Origin: Carbonactinospora thermoautotrophica
Lineage (GTDB): Bacteria; Actinomycetota; Actinomycetes; Streptomycetales; Carbonactinosporaceae
DNA length: 64,000 nucleotides
Direction: 5' to 3'
Assembly (NCBI RefSeq): GCF_001543895.1
Contig: NZ_JYIJ01000019.1
Span: forward strand, 434,001-498,000
In this document: positions 27,552 to 36,247 of the stretch, piece by piece
Layout: every line of letters begins with the position of its first letter
Numbering within the stretch: the stretch's first letter is position 1
The notes under the pieces: model-generated
What the model saw: only the letters and a program-made list of their open reading frames with translations
Databases searched by the model: none
Told to the model about the DNA's origin: nothing
Translations under genes and position numbers: made by a program

Positions 27552-30043
27552 AGCAGGATGTCTCCTTCGTCCGACGCGGTCGGTTTGGGCCACTCGGCAT
27601 GGGTTCGCGGTCCGCTGAAGTCCGGCATGTCGTCGGGGAAGCGCAGCTTCTCCACGCCGCGTCGCTCCTTCTCCTTGAGCGCGAGCAGCATGCGCTCGGG
27701 AGTGATCGGCAGCGTGGTGAACCGGATGCCGGTGGCGTCGTAGACCGCATTGCCGATCGCGGCGGGCACCGGGCCGGTGCCGGACTCACCGGCACCCTTC
27801 TGGCCGCCTGGAATCGTCTTAGAAGGCGCCGGAATCTCGTAGATCTTCGTAAGCTCGGGCAGCTCGGTCGCGTACGGCGCCTGGTAGTCCTTGAAGCTGG
27901 CGGTGAGCAGGTGACCCTGGTCGTCGTAGACGTAGTCCTCACCGAGCGCCATGCCGATGCCCATGAGAAACCCGCCCTGGTGCTGACCTTCGACGACCAA
28001 CGGGTTGATCACTACGCCGGTGTCGTGTGCCATCGCGTAGTCCACGACGGTGATCCGGCCCGTCTCTGGGTCGACCCGCACGTGTGCGGCGTGTGCGGCG
28101 GTCGAGTACGTGACGCTGAGGTTGCCGGTCCCGTCGGGCGCCTCCCGCTCCGTTGGTGTGTCGAACGTGGCGACCGCCTCGAGCGTCGGCTCGAACCCCG
28201 GCGGCAGCTGGTGCGTCCGGTAGGCGGCGTAGGCAGCGAGGTTCTCCAGATACAGCCCGGTGTCGGGAAGGCCGCGGATGTGGACGCGGTCGTTGCTCGC
28301 CTCGAGATCCTCAGGGTTCGCCTCGAGCACGTGAGCCGCGATGGCGAAGACCTTCTCGCGCAACCGCTCGGCTGCCTGCCGGCAGGCTGTCCCCAGCACG
28401 GCGGCTGCGCGGCTGGCGAACGTTCCGAGCCCGAAGGGCGAGGTCACGCTGTCCGGCTGGGCGAGGTTTACCTTCTCGAAGCCGACACCCAGCACGTCGC
28501 TCACGATCTGCGCCAGGAAGGTGGCGTGGCTCTGACCGTGCGACACGTCGCTCGAGTAGATCGTCACGGTGCCGTCCGTCTCGAGGCGAAGTCGCACCGC
28601 CGACAGGTCGGTGTCGAACGACGGGTGCCGACAGCTGGTGTACTTCATCGAGACCGCAAGACCGACGCCTTCGTACGGCTTCGGCTCGGCCCGCTTTTGG
28701 TGCCAGCCGATCGCTTCAGCGGACTTGAGCAGGCAGTCGTAGACCGAGGTGCTGTCGATGACCTGGCCCATCGGAGTGCGGTAGGGGAAGGTTTCGGGCC
28801 GCACGACGTTCTTGGCCCGCAGCTCCAGCGGGTCCATGCCGAGCTGCTCCGCCGCCATGTCGACGAGCTGCTCCTTGACCCAGATCATCTGCGGGATGCC
28901 GAAGCCGCGGAGCGGTCCCGCCGGAGCGGTGTTGGTGTGCACGATGTCGGCGTCGACGTGGACGTTGGGAATCGGGTAGGGCAGCATGCCCACGTTGGTG
29001 CCGATGTGGATCACCTGGTTGCCCCAGAGCGACATCGCGCCGCAGTTGTGCACCACGTAGTCGCGGTAGCCAGTGATGGTGCCGTCGCGCTTCAGGAACA
29101 GCTCGGCGTAGTGCACCTGCCCGGTCCGGGCCGTGCCGGCCCGGAAGATCTCGCCTCGACCGAGGACGAGGTGCACGGGACGTCCGAGCTGCATGGACAG
29201 CACCGACGCGATGACCTCGTGCGCGAACATCTGCGCCTTGGAGCCGAAGCCCGCGCCAACCTCAGGGACGATCACCCGCACCCGGTTCCGCGGGATCTGC
29301 AGTGCGTCGGCCAGGACGTCGCGCACCATGAAGATGGACTGGGTCGAGGAGTAGATCGTCAGGATTCCCGTGAACGAGTCGTAGCTGGCGACGCAGCCAT
29401 GCGGGTCGAGGGCGGCAGCAGCCTGCCGGTTCGTGGTGAACCGCTGCCGTACGATGACATCGGCCTCCACCTCGGCCTGCTCCATGTCGCCGACGCGCAC
29501 GCGGTACCGGTCGAAGATGTTGCCGTCACCGAACTCGTAGTTGATGCCCTCCTGGATGACCGGCGCGTCCGGGCGGATCGCGTGCTCCGGATCGACGAGG
29601 ACGGGGAGCTCCTCGTATTCGACCTCGATCGCCTCGAGCGCATCGAGGGCCTGGTACTTGGTGTCCGCGACGACCGCAGCGATCTCTTGGCCCTCGTACA
29701 GGATCTTGTCCACGGCGAAAGGAAAGTGATCGCCGACCAGCAGATCCTGCATGAGGTCGCCCCACGGCTTGATCTTCCCGACGAGATCCTGTCCGCACAG
29801 CGCTGCGTGAACTCCCGGCATCTCAAGCGCCTTGGACACGTCCACCCGGTGAAGCCGGGCATGGGCGACGGTGCTGCGCAGAACCTTCGCGTAGAGCATG
29901 CCGGGCAGCCGGATATCGTCGATGAAGCGTGCCGTGCCCGTGAGCAGCGCGAGATCCTCCCGCCGGGGGACCGACTGGCCCACCAATTTCTGCTTCAGAT
30001 CGGCGCCCGTCTGCTGCTCGTCCAGGGACAAATTCTCAGCCAT
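27548..30043 (-). CDS. Molybdenum hydroxylase large catalytic subunit
   Basis: The 831-residue molybdopterin-binding subunit of an aerobic Mo hydroxylase. It begins MAENLSLDEQQ at 30043, after GGAGAGG. Motifs are VGAGFGSKAQMFAHE (cofactor-binding loop), TNTAPAGPLRGFGIPQ and, near the C terminus, GGQKGAGESGTGPVPAAIGN with the catalytic Glu. The loop that carries AYxCSFR in form I CO dehydrogenase reads APAGPLRGFG here, so it is not a classical CO dehydrogenase. The substrate is unknown; N-heteroaromatics or aldehydes are typical of the family. The accessory MoxR and VWA genes follow in the same operon. Confidence 0.93.
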   Translation of the reverse strand: MAENLSLDEQQTGADLKQKLVGQSVPRREDLALLTGTARFIDDIRLPGMLYAKVLRSTVAHARLHRVDVSKALEMPGVHAALCGQDLVGKIKPWGDLMQDLLVGDHFPFAVDKILYEGQEIAAVVADTKYQALDALEAIEVEYEELPVLVDPEHAIRPDAPVIQEGINYEFGDGNIFDRYRVRVGDMEQAEVEADVIVRQRFTTNRQAAAALDPHGCVASYDSFTGILTIYSSTQSIFMVRDVLADALQIPRNRVRVIVPEVGAGFGSKAQMFAHEVIASVLSMQLGRPVHLVLGRGEIFRAGTARTGQVHYAELFLKRDGTITGYRDYVVHNCGAMSLWGNQVIHIGTNVGMLPYPIPNVHVDADIVHTNTAPAGPLRGFGIPQMIWVKEQLVDMAAEQLGMDPLELRAKNVVRPETFPYRTPMGQVIDSTSVYDCLLKSAEAIGWHQKRAEPKPYEGVGLAVSMKYTSCRHPSFDTDLSAVRLRLETDGTVTIYSSDVSHGQSHATFLAQIVSDVLGVGFEKVNLAQPDSVTSPFGLGTFASRAAAVLGTACRQAAERLREKVFAIAAHVLEANPEDLEASNDRVHIRGLPDTGLYLENLAAYAAYRTHQLPPGFEPTLEAVATFDTPTEREAPDGTGNLSVTYSTAAHAAHVRVDPETGRITVVDYAMAHDTGVVINPLVVEGQHQGGFLMGIGMALGEDYVYDDQGHLLTASFKDYQAPYATELPELTKIYEIPAPSKTIPGGQKGAGESGTGPVPAAIGNAVYDATGIRFTTLPITPERMLLALKEKERRGVEKLRFPDDMPDFSGPRTHAEWPKPTASDEGDILL

Positions 30044-30067
30044 GTCATGCCTCTCCACACGCACCGA

Positions 30068-30490
30068 TCACCAGGTCAGGAACGAGATGGCGGCGAGCAG
30101 CCGGCGTCGTTCCGTCTCGTTGCCGCGAATCTTGATCCGCCCGGCGATCGACTCGATCGCGGACGTCGTCTCGTCGTAGTAGATCCGTTGCATCGTCTCG
30201 GACAGCATGATCGAGAGGATTCGCGGCCGCTCAGGCAGTCCGACGGTCACGCTGAGGACCCGCCCCTCGTCGATCATGACGGTGAAGTCCTGCTTCACGT
30301 CCGGCATCCGCACGACGAGTGGCCAGTCGCGCCACTTCTTGACCGCGTTGACGGTGTCCTTGTTGGGGTTCCACTTGCGCATGTAGTACTCGTCGAGAAT
30401 GTCCCGGAGGTACTCCGCGGTCACGACCTCCGGACGCGGGATGTACTCGTAGTCCGCTGACCGCCCCGCTGGCTGAATCTGCTGCGACAT
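30068..30490 (-). CDS. Small SCP2-like protein in the molybdenum operon
   Basis: A 140-residue protein starting MSQQIQPAGRSADYEYIPRP at 30490. The central part (FTVMIDEGRVLSVTVGLPE; GRIKIRGNETERRRLLAAIS) has the shape of an SCP2-type sterol-carrier fold, which usually binds hydrophobic ligands. It lies 24 bases upstream of the Mo large subunit and 59 bases downstream of the second flavin monooxygenase, so it is surely part of this operon. Its role, perhaps in holding the substrate or enzyme assembly, is unproven. Confidence 0.6.
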   Translation of the reverse strand: MSQQIQPAGRSADYEYIPRPEVVTAEYLRDILDEYYMRKWNPNKDTVNAVKKWRDWPLVVRMPDVKQDFTVMIDEGRVLSVTVGLPERPRILSIMLSETMQRIYYDETTSAIESIAGRIKIRGNETERRRLLAAISFLTW

Positions 30491-30549
30491 CGCGCCTACC
30501 TCGCTTCTACGGTTCCGGTGATCCCATGCTTCGGTCGAGCTGTCTCTCG

Positions 30550-31680
30550 TCAGCCCGCGCCCACCGGGATGTGGCGGGCCGCCTTGTTGAGTTGCCGGTC
30601 CACCCAGGGGAGCTTCGTGGCGAGCTCGAGCACTTGGCTGCGCCGGCTGGCGAATCGCTCCGGCCAGGCGCTGGCGACGCGCCCGTAGAGATCGGTCCAG
30701 CGCTGCACGTGGTCGGTGAGCGGGCGCTCCTTCTTCTCCCACCGCAGCAGCGCCCGAGGGATGTCCTGCTCTTCATCGAGGTACGCCGCGAGGGAGAGTG
30801 CGTTCTGGAACGTCAGGTTCGCGCCCTGGCCAAGGTTGGGCGGCTGGGCGTGAGCCGCGTCGCCCACGACCACCGCCCGGCCTCGCGACCAGGCACGGCA
30901 GGTGACCCGCATCGCCCGGTCCCAGCGCCCGACCGCGTCGATCCGCTCGATGATTCCGCCGAGCGTTGGGAACGACTCGAGCCAGCTCTCCTTGTCGACG
31001 GGAATCCGACGCCCACGCTCGTCGTCGACATGGCAGCACAGGCAGACGTAGTTGAGGTCGTCGGTGCAGGGGTCGTACAGCAGCCGGCGGGAACCGTTCC
31101 AGTACTCCGTGATCTCCGTGGGTGGATCCTCGTCCCTGCGCGGGATGAGCAGCCGGGTGTATCCCTCGTCGAGGTAGTCCACTCGCCGGCCGAGCAGCAA
31201 CGACTCACGCACTCGTGAGAATGCGCCGTCTGCCGCCACCACGAGGTCCGCCTTGTGAACCTTGCCGCTCTCCTGTACCAGCTCGCCGTGCGGGGTCGCC
31301 GCGACGATCGGCGAGCTGGTCACGATGTCGATGCCGAGTTCATCGGCGCGTGCGATCAGTGCGTTGTACAGGTCCGCCCGCGGCGGAAGCATCATCCGGT
31401 CCCGCGCCCCGAACTCGCGCCGCATGAGGACCCTGCCGTGCTGGTCCTTTACGACCAGGGTCTCGATACGACGCGCCCGCTTGGTCGCGGCCTGCTCCAC
31501 CCCGAGAGCGGCGAGGGAGCGCAGCCCGTTCTCCCACAGCCAGATGCCGGCGCCGAACATGCGCAGTTCCGGTGACCGCTCGTGGATCCGGACGCTCCAT
31601 CCGCGTTGTGCCAGCGCGATTCCGGCCGCCAGACCCCCTAGCCCCGCACCCGCGATCTCGGCGTGCCTTGCCTTGACCAT
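30550..31680 (-). CDS. FAD-dependent aromatic-ring-type monooxygenase (second copy)
   Basis: A 376-residue paralogue of the protein at 21922-23052, with the same motifs: IAGAGLGGLAAGIALAQRGW, DLVVAADGAFSRVRESLLL and AVVVGDAAHAQPPNLGQGAN. The C-terminal WVDRQLNKAARHIPVG mirrors WVDAQLNRAARHIPVG of the first copy. It heads the part of the minus operon that includes the molybdenum hydroxylase, so hydroxylation by both enzyme types on one substrate is plausible. The ATG at 31680 is the natural start. Confidence 0.9.
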   Translation of the reverse strand: MVKARHAEIAGAGLGGLAAGIALAQRGWSVRIHERSPELRMFGAGIWLWENGLRSLAALGVEQAATKRARRIETLVVKDQHGRVLMRREFGARDRMMLPPRADLYNALIARADELGIDIVTSSPIVAATPHGELVQESGKVHKADLVVAADGAFSRVRESLLLGRRVDYLDEGYTRLLIPRRDEDPPTEITEYWNGSRRLLYDPCTDDLNYVCLCCHVDDERGRRIPVDKESWLESFPTLGGIIERIDAVGRWDRAMRVTCRAWSRGRAVVVGDAAHAQPPNLGQGANLTFQNALSLAAYLDEEQDIPRALLRWEKKERPLTDHVQRWTDLYGRVASAWPERFASRRSQVLELATKLPWVDRQLNKAARHIPVGAG

Positions 31681-31758
31681 GTGCTCCCTTCCTTTCCGAT
31701 CGAGTCGCGTCTTGTCAGGACTCCTGGCGGCCGGCCCGCACCGGCCACCCCCCTTCGT

Positions 31759-33162
31759 TCAGAGCCGTGCCGCGCTGGCTCGCTTGCGAAGCACCTGGGC
31801 GCGGTAGAAGCTGCCTCGCTTGGTCCTCGGGACGATGAACTTGTCGTAGAGCGCGACCACCGCGACCACGACCACCCAGCTCGCCGCAGCCTTCCAGTCG
31901 AGCGTGAAAATGCCGTAAGCGATGAGCCCGGTGTAGATCAGCAGGAACACCGCGATCGGAACGCCGTACTTCGCGGTGAGCGGCCGGTCCATGTCCTTCC
32001 TCGCCCGCATGCGCAGGTAGAACAGGGCCATCAGGAAGTAGAGCGTCGCCGACCAGGTCGAGAGTATGTGCAGGACGAAGTCGAAGTGCTTCCAGTAGAC
32101 CCCTACGAGGGCGAACGCGGTCAGCAGCAGGATCGCGACCCACGGAACGGACCGTGACGAGTAGCGTCCCAGCACCCGCGGCAGGGCTCCCTGCTGCGCG
32201 TAAAGCGCCACGATCTTGCCCATCGCCATGAAGAAGACGCTGAGCGTCGTGTAGGTCGCGATCAGCATCGTGAGTAGAGCGAGGTAGAACAGCGGGTGCT
32301 GCGTGTGCTCGCCGAACTTCGCCTGCACCACACCGACGGTCGGCACGGGCATCGCGACCAGCGCGGCGAGCGGCGCGCTTGCGAGCATGGCGAGTGCCAG
32401 CGGGATCTGGCGTCCCCATAGCTGCCATGCGGCCGTGAGCAGACCGACGTCGCGGGACTGGGTGAAGTTGCGCCACTCGTCGACGTGCACCTGCTGGACT
32501 TCGAGGATGCCGGCCATGATGCCCAGCCACAGGCCTGCGATGACGAAGAAGGTGAGCCAGTTGATGGGCGAGGGCGAGGACCAGTTCGCCGACCACGCGC
32601 CGCTGTCGGCGACCAGCCACCACAGGCCGACGGCGAGGAGGACGTCACCGATCAGCGTGAGGATGACCAGACCGGCCTGCACTTTGCCGGTGATCTGATG
32701 GCCGAACAGGTTCAGGGCGACCACGGGGAGGATCACCACGTACGGCCAGATGCCCGCGGGTACGCTCGGGAACAGCAACTGGAACAGGCCTTGCGCGACC
32801 AGCAACTCCAGCCACATGAACGCGCCGTACACCGGCGCGTAGAGGATGAAGTAGGACGTGCCGAGCGAGAACAATCCCGCCTCTCGCCCGTAGGACTGGA
32901 TCGATCCCGGCTCGGGGACGGCCGTGATCATCTCCCGGTACAGCCACCAGGTGAGGTTGATGACCACCGCACCGCCGACGAAGCCGATGAGCGTCCACTT
33001 GATGCCGTAGAAGCTGGCGATGAAGACGATCCAGGCCCAGCCGGCGGTGAAGAGCATCTCGCCGGTGCCCATGGCCGAGACGTCGAACCAGGTGAGGGGT
33101 TTCTCGTCGACGAGTTCGAGTTCGTCGAAGTCCTCGTCGAACGTTTCTTCGCGCGTGGTCAT
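31759..33162 (-). CDS. APC-family amino acid/amine permease
   Basis: A 467-residue transporter with about twelve hydrophobic segments and an acidic N terminus (EETFDEDFDELELVDEKPL). The APC-type first helix region contains WFDVSAMGTGEML and REMITAVPEPGSIQSYGREA matches the conserved helix 2-3 stretch. It would import an amino acid, amine or related organic cation. It lies between the amidohydrolase and the second flavin monooxygenase, all on the minus strand, so it probably imports the pathway substrate. Confidence 0.88.
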   Translation of the reverse strand: MTTREETFDEDFDELELVDEKPLTWFDVSAMGTGEMLFTAGWAWIVFIASFYGIKWTLIGFVGGAVVINLTWWLYREMITAVPEPGSIQSYGREAGLFSLGTSYFILYAPVYGAFMWLELLVAQGLFQLLFPSVPAGIWPYVVILPVVALNLFGHQITGKVQAGLVILTLIGDVLLAVGLWWLVADSGAWSANWSSPSPINWLTFFVIAGLWLGIMAGILEVQQVHVDEWRNFTQSRDVGLLTAAWQLWGRQIPLALAMLASAPLAALVAMPVPTVGVVQAKFGEHTQHPLFYLALLTMLIATYTTLSVFFMAMGKIVALYAQQGALPRVLGRYSSRSVPWVAILLLTAFALVGVYWKHFDFVLHILSTWSATLYFLMALFYLRMRARKDMDRPLTAKYGVPIAVFLLIYTGLIAYGIFTLDWKAAASWVVVVAVVALYDKFIVPRTKRGSFYRAQVLRKRASAARL

Positions 33163-33194
33163 GGTTCACGCTCCATGGGGTGAAGGGCGGAGCC

Positions 33195-34622
33195 TCACGA
33201 GGACAGCCCTGCTGATTTCTCTCGCCGCTTGACGTCCGCGACGAGGTCCTTGGCGTCGCTTCCGTTCAAGGGGGGCTCCACGTGCCCGTCGACGCCATCC
33301 GACTCCCCATAGACCAGGTCGTAGGTGAGATCGGTGACGGAATAGATCTGGGCACGTTCGTGCGGCCAACGACGGCTGACCGCTTCTTCGTCGAACACGA
33401 CGCGCCGGCCGTCCTTGATGACGGTCTCGATGCGTCGCTTGTCCTGTAGGACTCGGATGTCCTTCACCGGGTCGCCGTTGACGACGATGATGTCGGCCAG
33501 CATTCCCGGCGCGATGACCCCGACCTCGCCTTCGAGGTTGAGCATGACGGCGCCGTTCTGCGTGCCGGCCTGGATCGCCTCGAGCGGCGACAGCCCGGCG
33601 TAGGTCATGAGGAGCTCGAGCTCACGCGCGTGCCACTCGCCGTACGGCGTGACCGAGAAGCCGCTGTCGGTTCCCAACGCGAACCGCACACCTGCCTCGT
33701 GCGCGCGATGCAGGGAGTCCGCGGTCCGGTCGAGCATCCGTGCCATGCCCTCGCGCATGGGCTTCGGAGCCCCGACCTTCTCGCCCCAGTCGACGATGTT
33801 CGCGAGCAGCAGCAGGGTGGGGACGAGCGGGATCCGCGACTCCGCGAGATGCTCGATCGTCTCGTCGGACATCACGTTGCCGTGCATGATCCAGTCGATG
33901 CCGGCCTGCACGGCGGCGTCGACCTCAGCCGACCCGCGGGCGTGAATCGTGACGCGCTTGCCCAACTGGTGCGCCAGGTCGGCCAACGCCTTCAACTCGT
34001 CGTTCGTAAAGGCCTGGTAGTTGCCGTAGGGACTGTCCGCCAGCTTGATGAGGTCCACGCCGTTCTTCACCTGGTGCCGGAGCTCGTCGATCATGCCGTC
34101 GAGGGTGTTGGCGAGGATGCCGATCGATCCCTCGGGGACGCCCACGGAATCCGGGTACCAGTCGGTAAGGCTGTTGCTCGTGCTGATGTAACGACCCGCC
34201 GAGGTCATCCGCGGGCCAAGGACGATCCCGTCCCGAATCGCTTCGCGCAGGCCGACGCCGATGTAGTAGCTCCCCCCGGGTTGCGAGATGCCCGTGACGC
34301 CTGCGCGGAGCACCTTCTGGGCATTCCACGCGGCCTTGAGAGTGCGAAGCTCCGGGCTGGTGTAGAGGTCGATCTCCTCCTCGGTCCTGCTCTCGCCATA
34401 GGTCATGTGGCAGTGCGCATCGATGAGGCCGGGCATCACGGTCTTGCCCGTGGCGTCGATCTCTTCCAACGGCTCACCGCGGGGAACGGAGTCGCGGCTG
34501 ACGTGCGGACCCACGTCGACGATGCGGTTGTCTTTGACGAGCACATGCGTGCCTTCGAACGGGGGTGCGCCCGTCCCGTCGATGACAGTGCCGTTCTTGA
34601 TGAGCAGCCAGGCTGACGGCAT
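33195..34622 (-). CDS. Metal-dependent amidohydrolase
   Basis: A 475-residue amidohydrolase-superfamily enzyme. The N-terminal beta part carries VMPGLIDAHCHMTYGES (HxH metal motif), the barrel has RVTIHARGSAEVDAAV and DWIMHGNVMSDETI (further His ligands), and RFALGTDSGFSVTPYGEWH carries the catalytic Asp. Relatives hydrolyse imidazolone-propionate, dipeptides or cyclic amides. It is the first gene of the minus-strand operon; the promoter region upstream holds the GntR-type site at 34761. The substrate is not predictable from sequence. Confidence 0.9.
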   Translation of the reverse strand: MPSAWLLIKNGTVIDGTGAPPFEGTHVLVKDNRIVDVGPHVSRDSVPRGEPLEEIDATGKTVMPGLIDAHCHMTYGESRTEEEIDLYTSPELRTLKAAWNAQKVLRAGVTGISQPGGSYYIGVGLREAIRDGIVLGPRMTSAGRYISTSNSLTDWYPDSVGVPEGSIGILANTLDGMIDELRHQVKNGVDLIKLADSPYGNYQAFTNDELKALADLAHQLGKRVTIHARGSAEVDAAVQAGIDWIMHGNVMSDETIEHLAESRIPLVPTLLLLANIVDWGEKVGAPKPMREGMARMLDRTADSLHRAHEAGVRFALGTDSGFSVTPYGEWHARELELLMTYAGLSPLEAIQAGTQNGAVMLNLEGEVGVIAPGMLADIIVVNGDPVKDIRVLQDKRRIETVIKDGRRVVFDEEAVSRRWPHERAQIYSVTDLTYDLVYGESDGVDGHVEPPLNGSDAKDLVADVKRREKSAGLSS

Positions 34623-34760
34623 CGCGCGTGAACCTCCTTAGCCCTGGTTCTGTTGGCGACACGGACGAGAAACCGACAAGCGTGCGGCCGCGCTGATCTC
34701 GGCCGGGCGCCGCGCCAGGCGTTCCTGACTCAGCCGGCTCCCTGTGAACGATTGGCGGTC

Positions 34761-34784
34761 TTTGTACACCGAATTGCATACAAA
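34761..34784. promoter_or_regulatory. GntR-type operator before the amidohydrolase operon (site B)
   Basis: TTTGTACA (34761-34768) and TGCATACAAA (34775-34784) form an inverted pair 139 bases upstream of the amidohydrolase start. The half-sites match those of the GntR gene spacer and of site C. The 34623-35106 interval holds no gene and serves as a divergent control region. Confidence 0.65.
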
Positions 34785-35000
34785 CGTCAACCCTGGGAAC
34801 CCCGCGGAAGGGACGCGAATCCATGTGATGCTGCGCCTCCCCCTCGGCGTTCTCCGCCCTGCCGCGCATGCTGAGGCCCGGGCGTGAACGAGGCCGAAAA
34901 CGCCTCAGACCAGCCCTTACGGGCCCACCGCTGTCGAAGACCTCAAGCCCTCGCTGCTCGGCCCGGGCAATCCGAGGCCTTGTCGTGCCGAGAGGTTTCG

Positions 35001-35021
35001 TGTACAAAGCTGCATGCAAAG
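35001..35021. promoter_or_regulatory. GntR-type operator before the ABC importer (site C)
   Basis: TGTACAAAGC followed by TGCATGCAAAG (35001-35021) repeats the same TGTAC/GCATGCAAA pattern as the other two sites. It lies 86 bases upstream of the substrate-binding protein start, a position suited to repression. Confidence 0.65.
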
Positions 35022-35106
35022 CGTGCCAGGCGCGCTCGATTCGAGCCGATCTCAGCGTGGATTCGCGCGACGAAGACCGGCCCGCCACAAGCCGTGGAGG
35101 CTCCTC

Positions 35107-36225
35107 ATGCACCTGCCGCGACCCATCCGGACGCGCCGCTCGATCCGTCCCGTCCTCGCCACACTGGTCGTGGCCGCGGTGCTGACGGCGTGCGGTGGCG
35201 GCGGGCAGTCCGCCCCCGCTTCGAACCCGGCGCCGAACGCCGACCCCGAGATCCAACTCGACGGGCTCGTGCTTCGTCTGACGCCACGGGCGAAGTATCG
35301 GATCGGGTTCACGCTGCCGCAGTTCCGGGACCCGTTCTGGGTCTCGGTCGCCTACGGAATCGAGGACGAGGCGCAGAAGTCCGGCCTTGACGTGGCAGTG
35401 AAGAACGAAGCCGGCTCCTACGCGAACCTCGGCAGGCAGATCAGCCAAGTCGACGACATGGTCCAGCGCGGCCTCGACGCGATCCTGGTGGCGCCCGTGG
35501 ACCGGGTCGGGATCAGCAGCGCACTCGACAACGCCGGCCGCGCCGGCGTGAAGGTCATCGGCGCTGGAAATCTCGGGAACAGCGCAGCCATGTCGGTCGG
35601 AGTCACGTTCTCCCATCTCGTCGTCGGTGAGCGGATCGCCGACTTCCTCGGCGAAAAGCTCGGCGGCAAAGGCAACGTCGTCATGCTCAAGGGCCCGAAT
35701 GGAGCGGACTGGGCGACGCTGCGGGAGAAGGGCTTCAAGCAGCGACTGGCCGCGAAGTACCCGGGCATCAGGATCCTGGAGGAAGCGTCGCTCAACCCGG
35801 ATCGGGCCTCCGGCCAATCGGTGATGGAGGACTGGATCCAAAAGCACGGGGACCGCATCGACGGCGTCTTTTCCGCGGTGAGCCTGTCCGCCGAGGGCGC
35901 CGTGCTCGCGCTACGCAACGCCGGCCTCAACGGCAAGGTCCTCATCGGCACCTCTGCCCTGTCGGAGGCCACCCTCGAGATGCTGAAAGCCGGCGACATC
36001 CAGTTCTGCTATGCCGAACCCGGACAGCTCGTCGGCCGGCTCGCGGTGCAGTACGCGATCCGGACCCTCGAGGGCCGCGAGCTACCCCACACCCAGCCCG
36101 CCGAGGGCGGCCTACCGCTACCGAGGAAGGTCGTCTACGTCGACCAGCCGCCGTACACCCCGGAGAACGCCGACGAATTCGACCCGTTCACGCTGGACTG
36201 GGCGCCTCGCGGGTTCCACCCCTAA
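35107..36225 (+). CDS. Sugar-type ABC importer substrate-binding lipoprotein
   Basis: A 372-residue periplasmic-binding-protein-like (RbsB/LacI type) solute receptor. It has a lipoprotein signal ending LTACGGGG, so it is attached to the outer face of the membrane. Binding-fold segments are YRIGFTLPQFRDPFWVSVAYG, QVDDMVQRGLDAILVAPVDR and KVIGAGNLGNS. The ATG at 35107 follows GGAGGCTCCTC. It starts a three-gene importer operon under site C. RbsB-family receptors bind many compounds besides sugars, including nucleosides and purine-like molecules. Confidence 0.93.
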   Translation: MHLPRPIRTRRSIRPVLATLVVAAVLTACGGGGQSAPASNPAPNADPEIQLDGLVLRLTPRAKYRIGFTLPQFRDPFWVSVAYGIEDEAQKSGLDVAVKNEAGSYANLGRQISQVDDMVQRGLDAILVAPVDRVGISSALDNAGRAGVKVIGAGNLGNSAAMSVGVTFSHLVVGERIADFLGEKLGGKGNVVMLKGPNGADWATLREKGFKQRLAAKYPGIRILEEASLNPDRASGQSVMEDWIQKHGDRIDGVFSAVSLSAEGAVLALRNAGLNGKVLIGTSALSEATLEMLKAGDIQFCYAEPGQLVGRLAVQYAIRTLEGRELPHTQPAEGGLPLPRKVVYVDQPPYTPENADEFDPFTLDWAPRGFHP

Positions 36226-36247
36226 CAGGAGACGGGAGACGGTCGAC

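Noticed and set aside
27548-30043. Aerobic CO dehydrogenase large subunit
   Set aside because: The AYxCSFR active-site loop is missing; the loop reads APAGPLRGFG, so only the general Mo hydroxylase family is supported.
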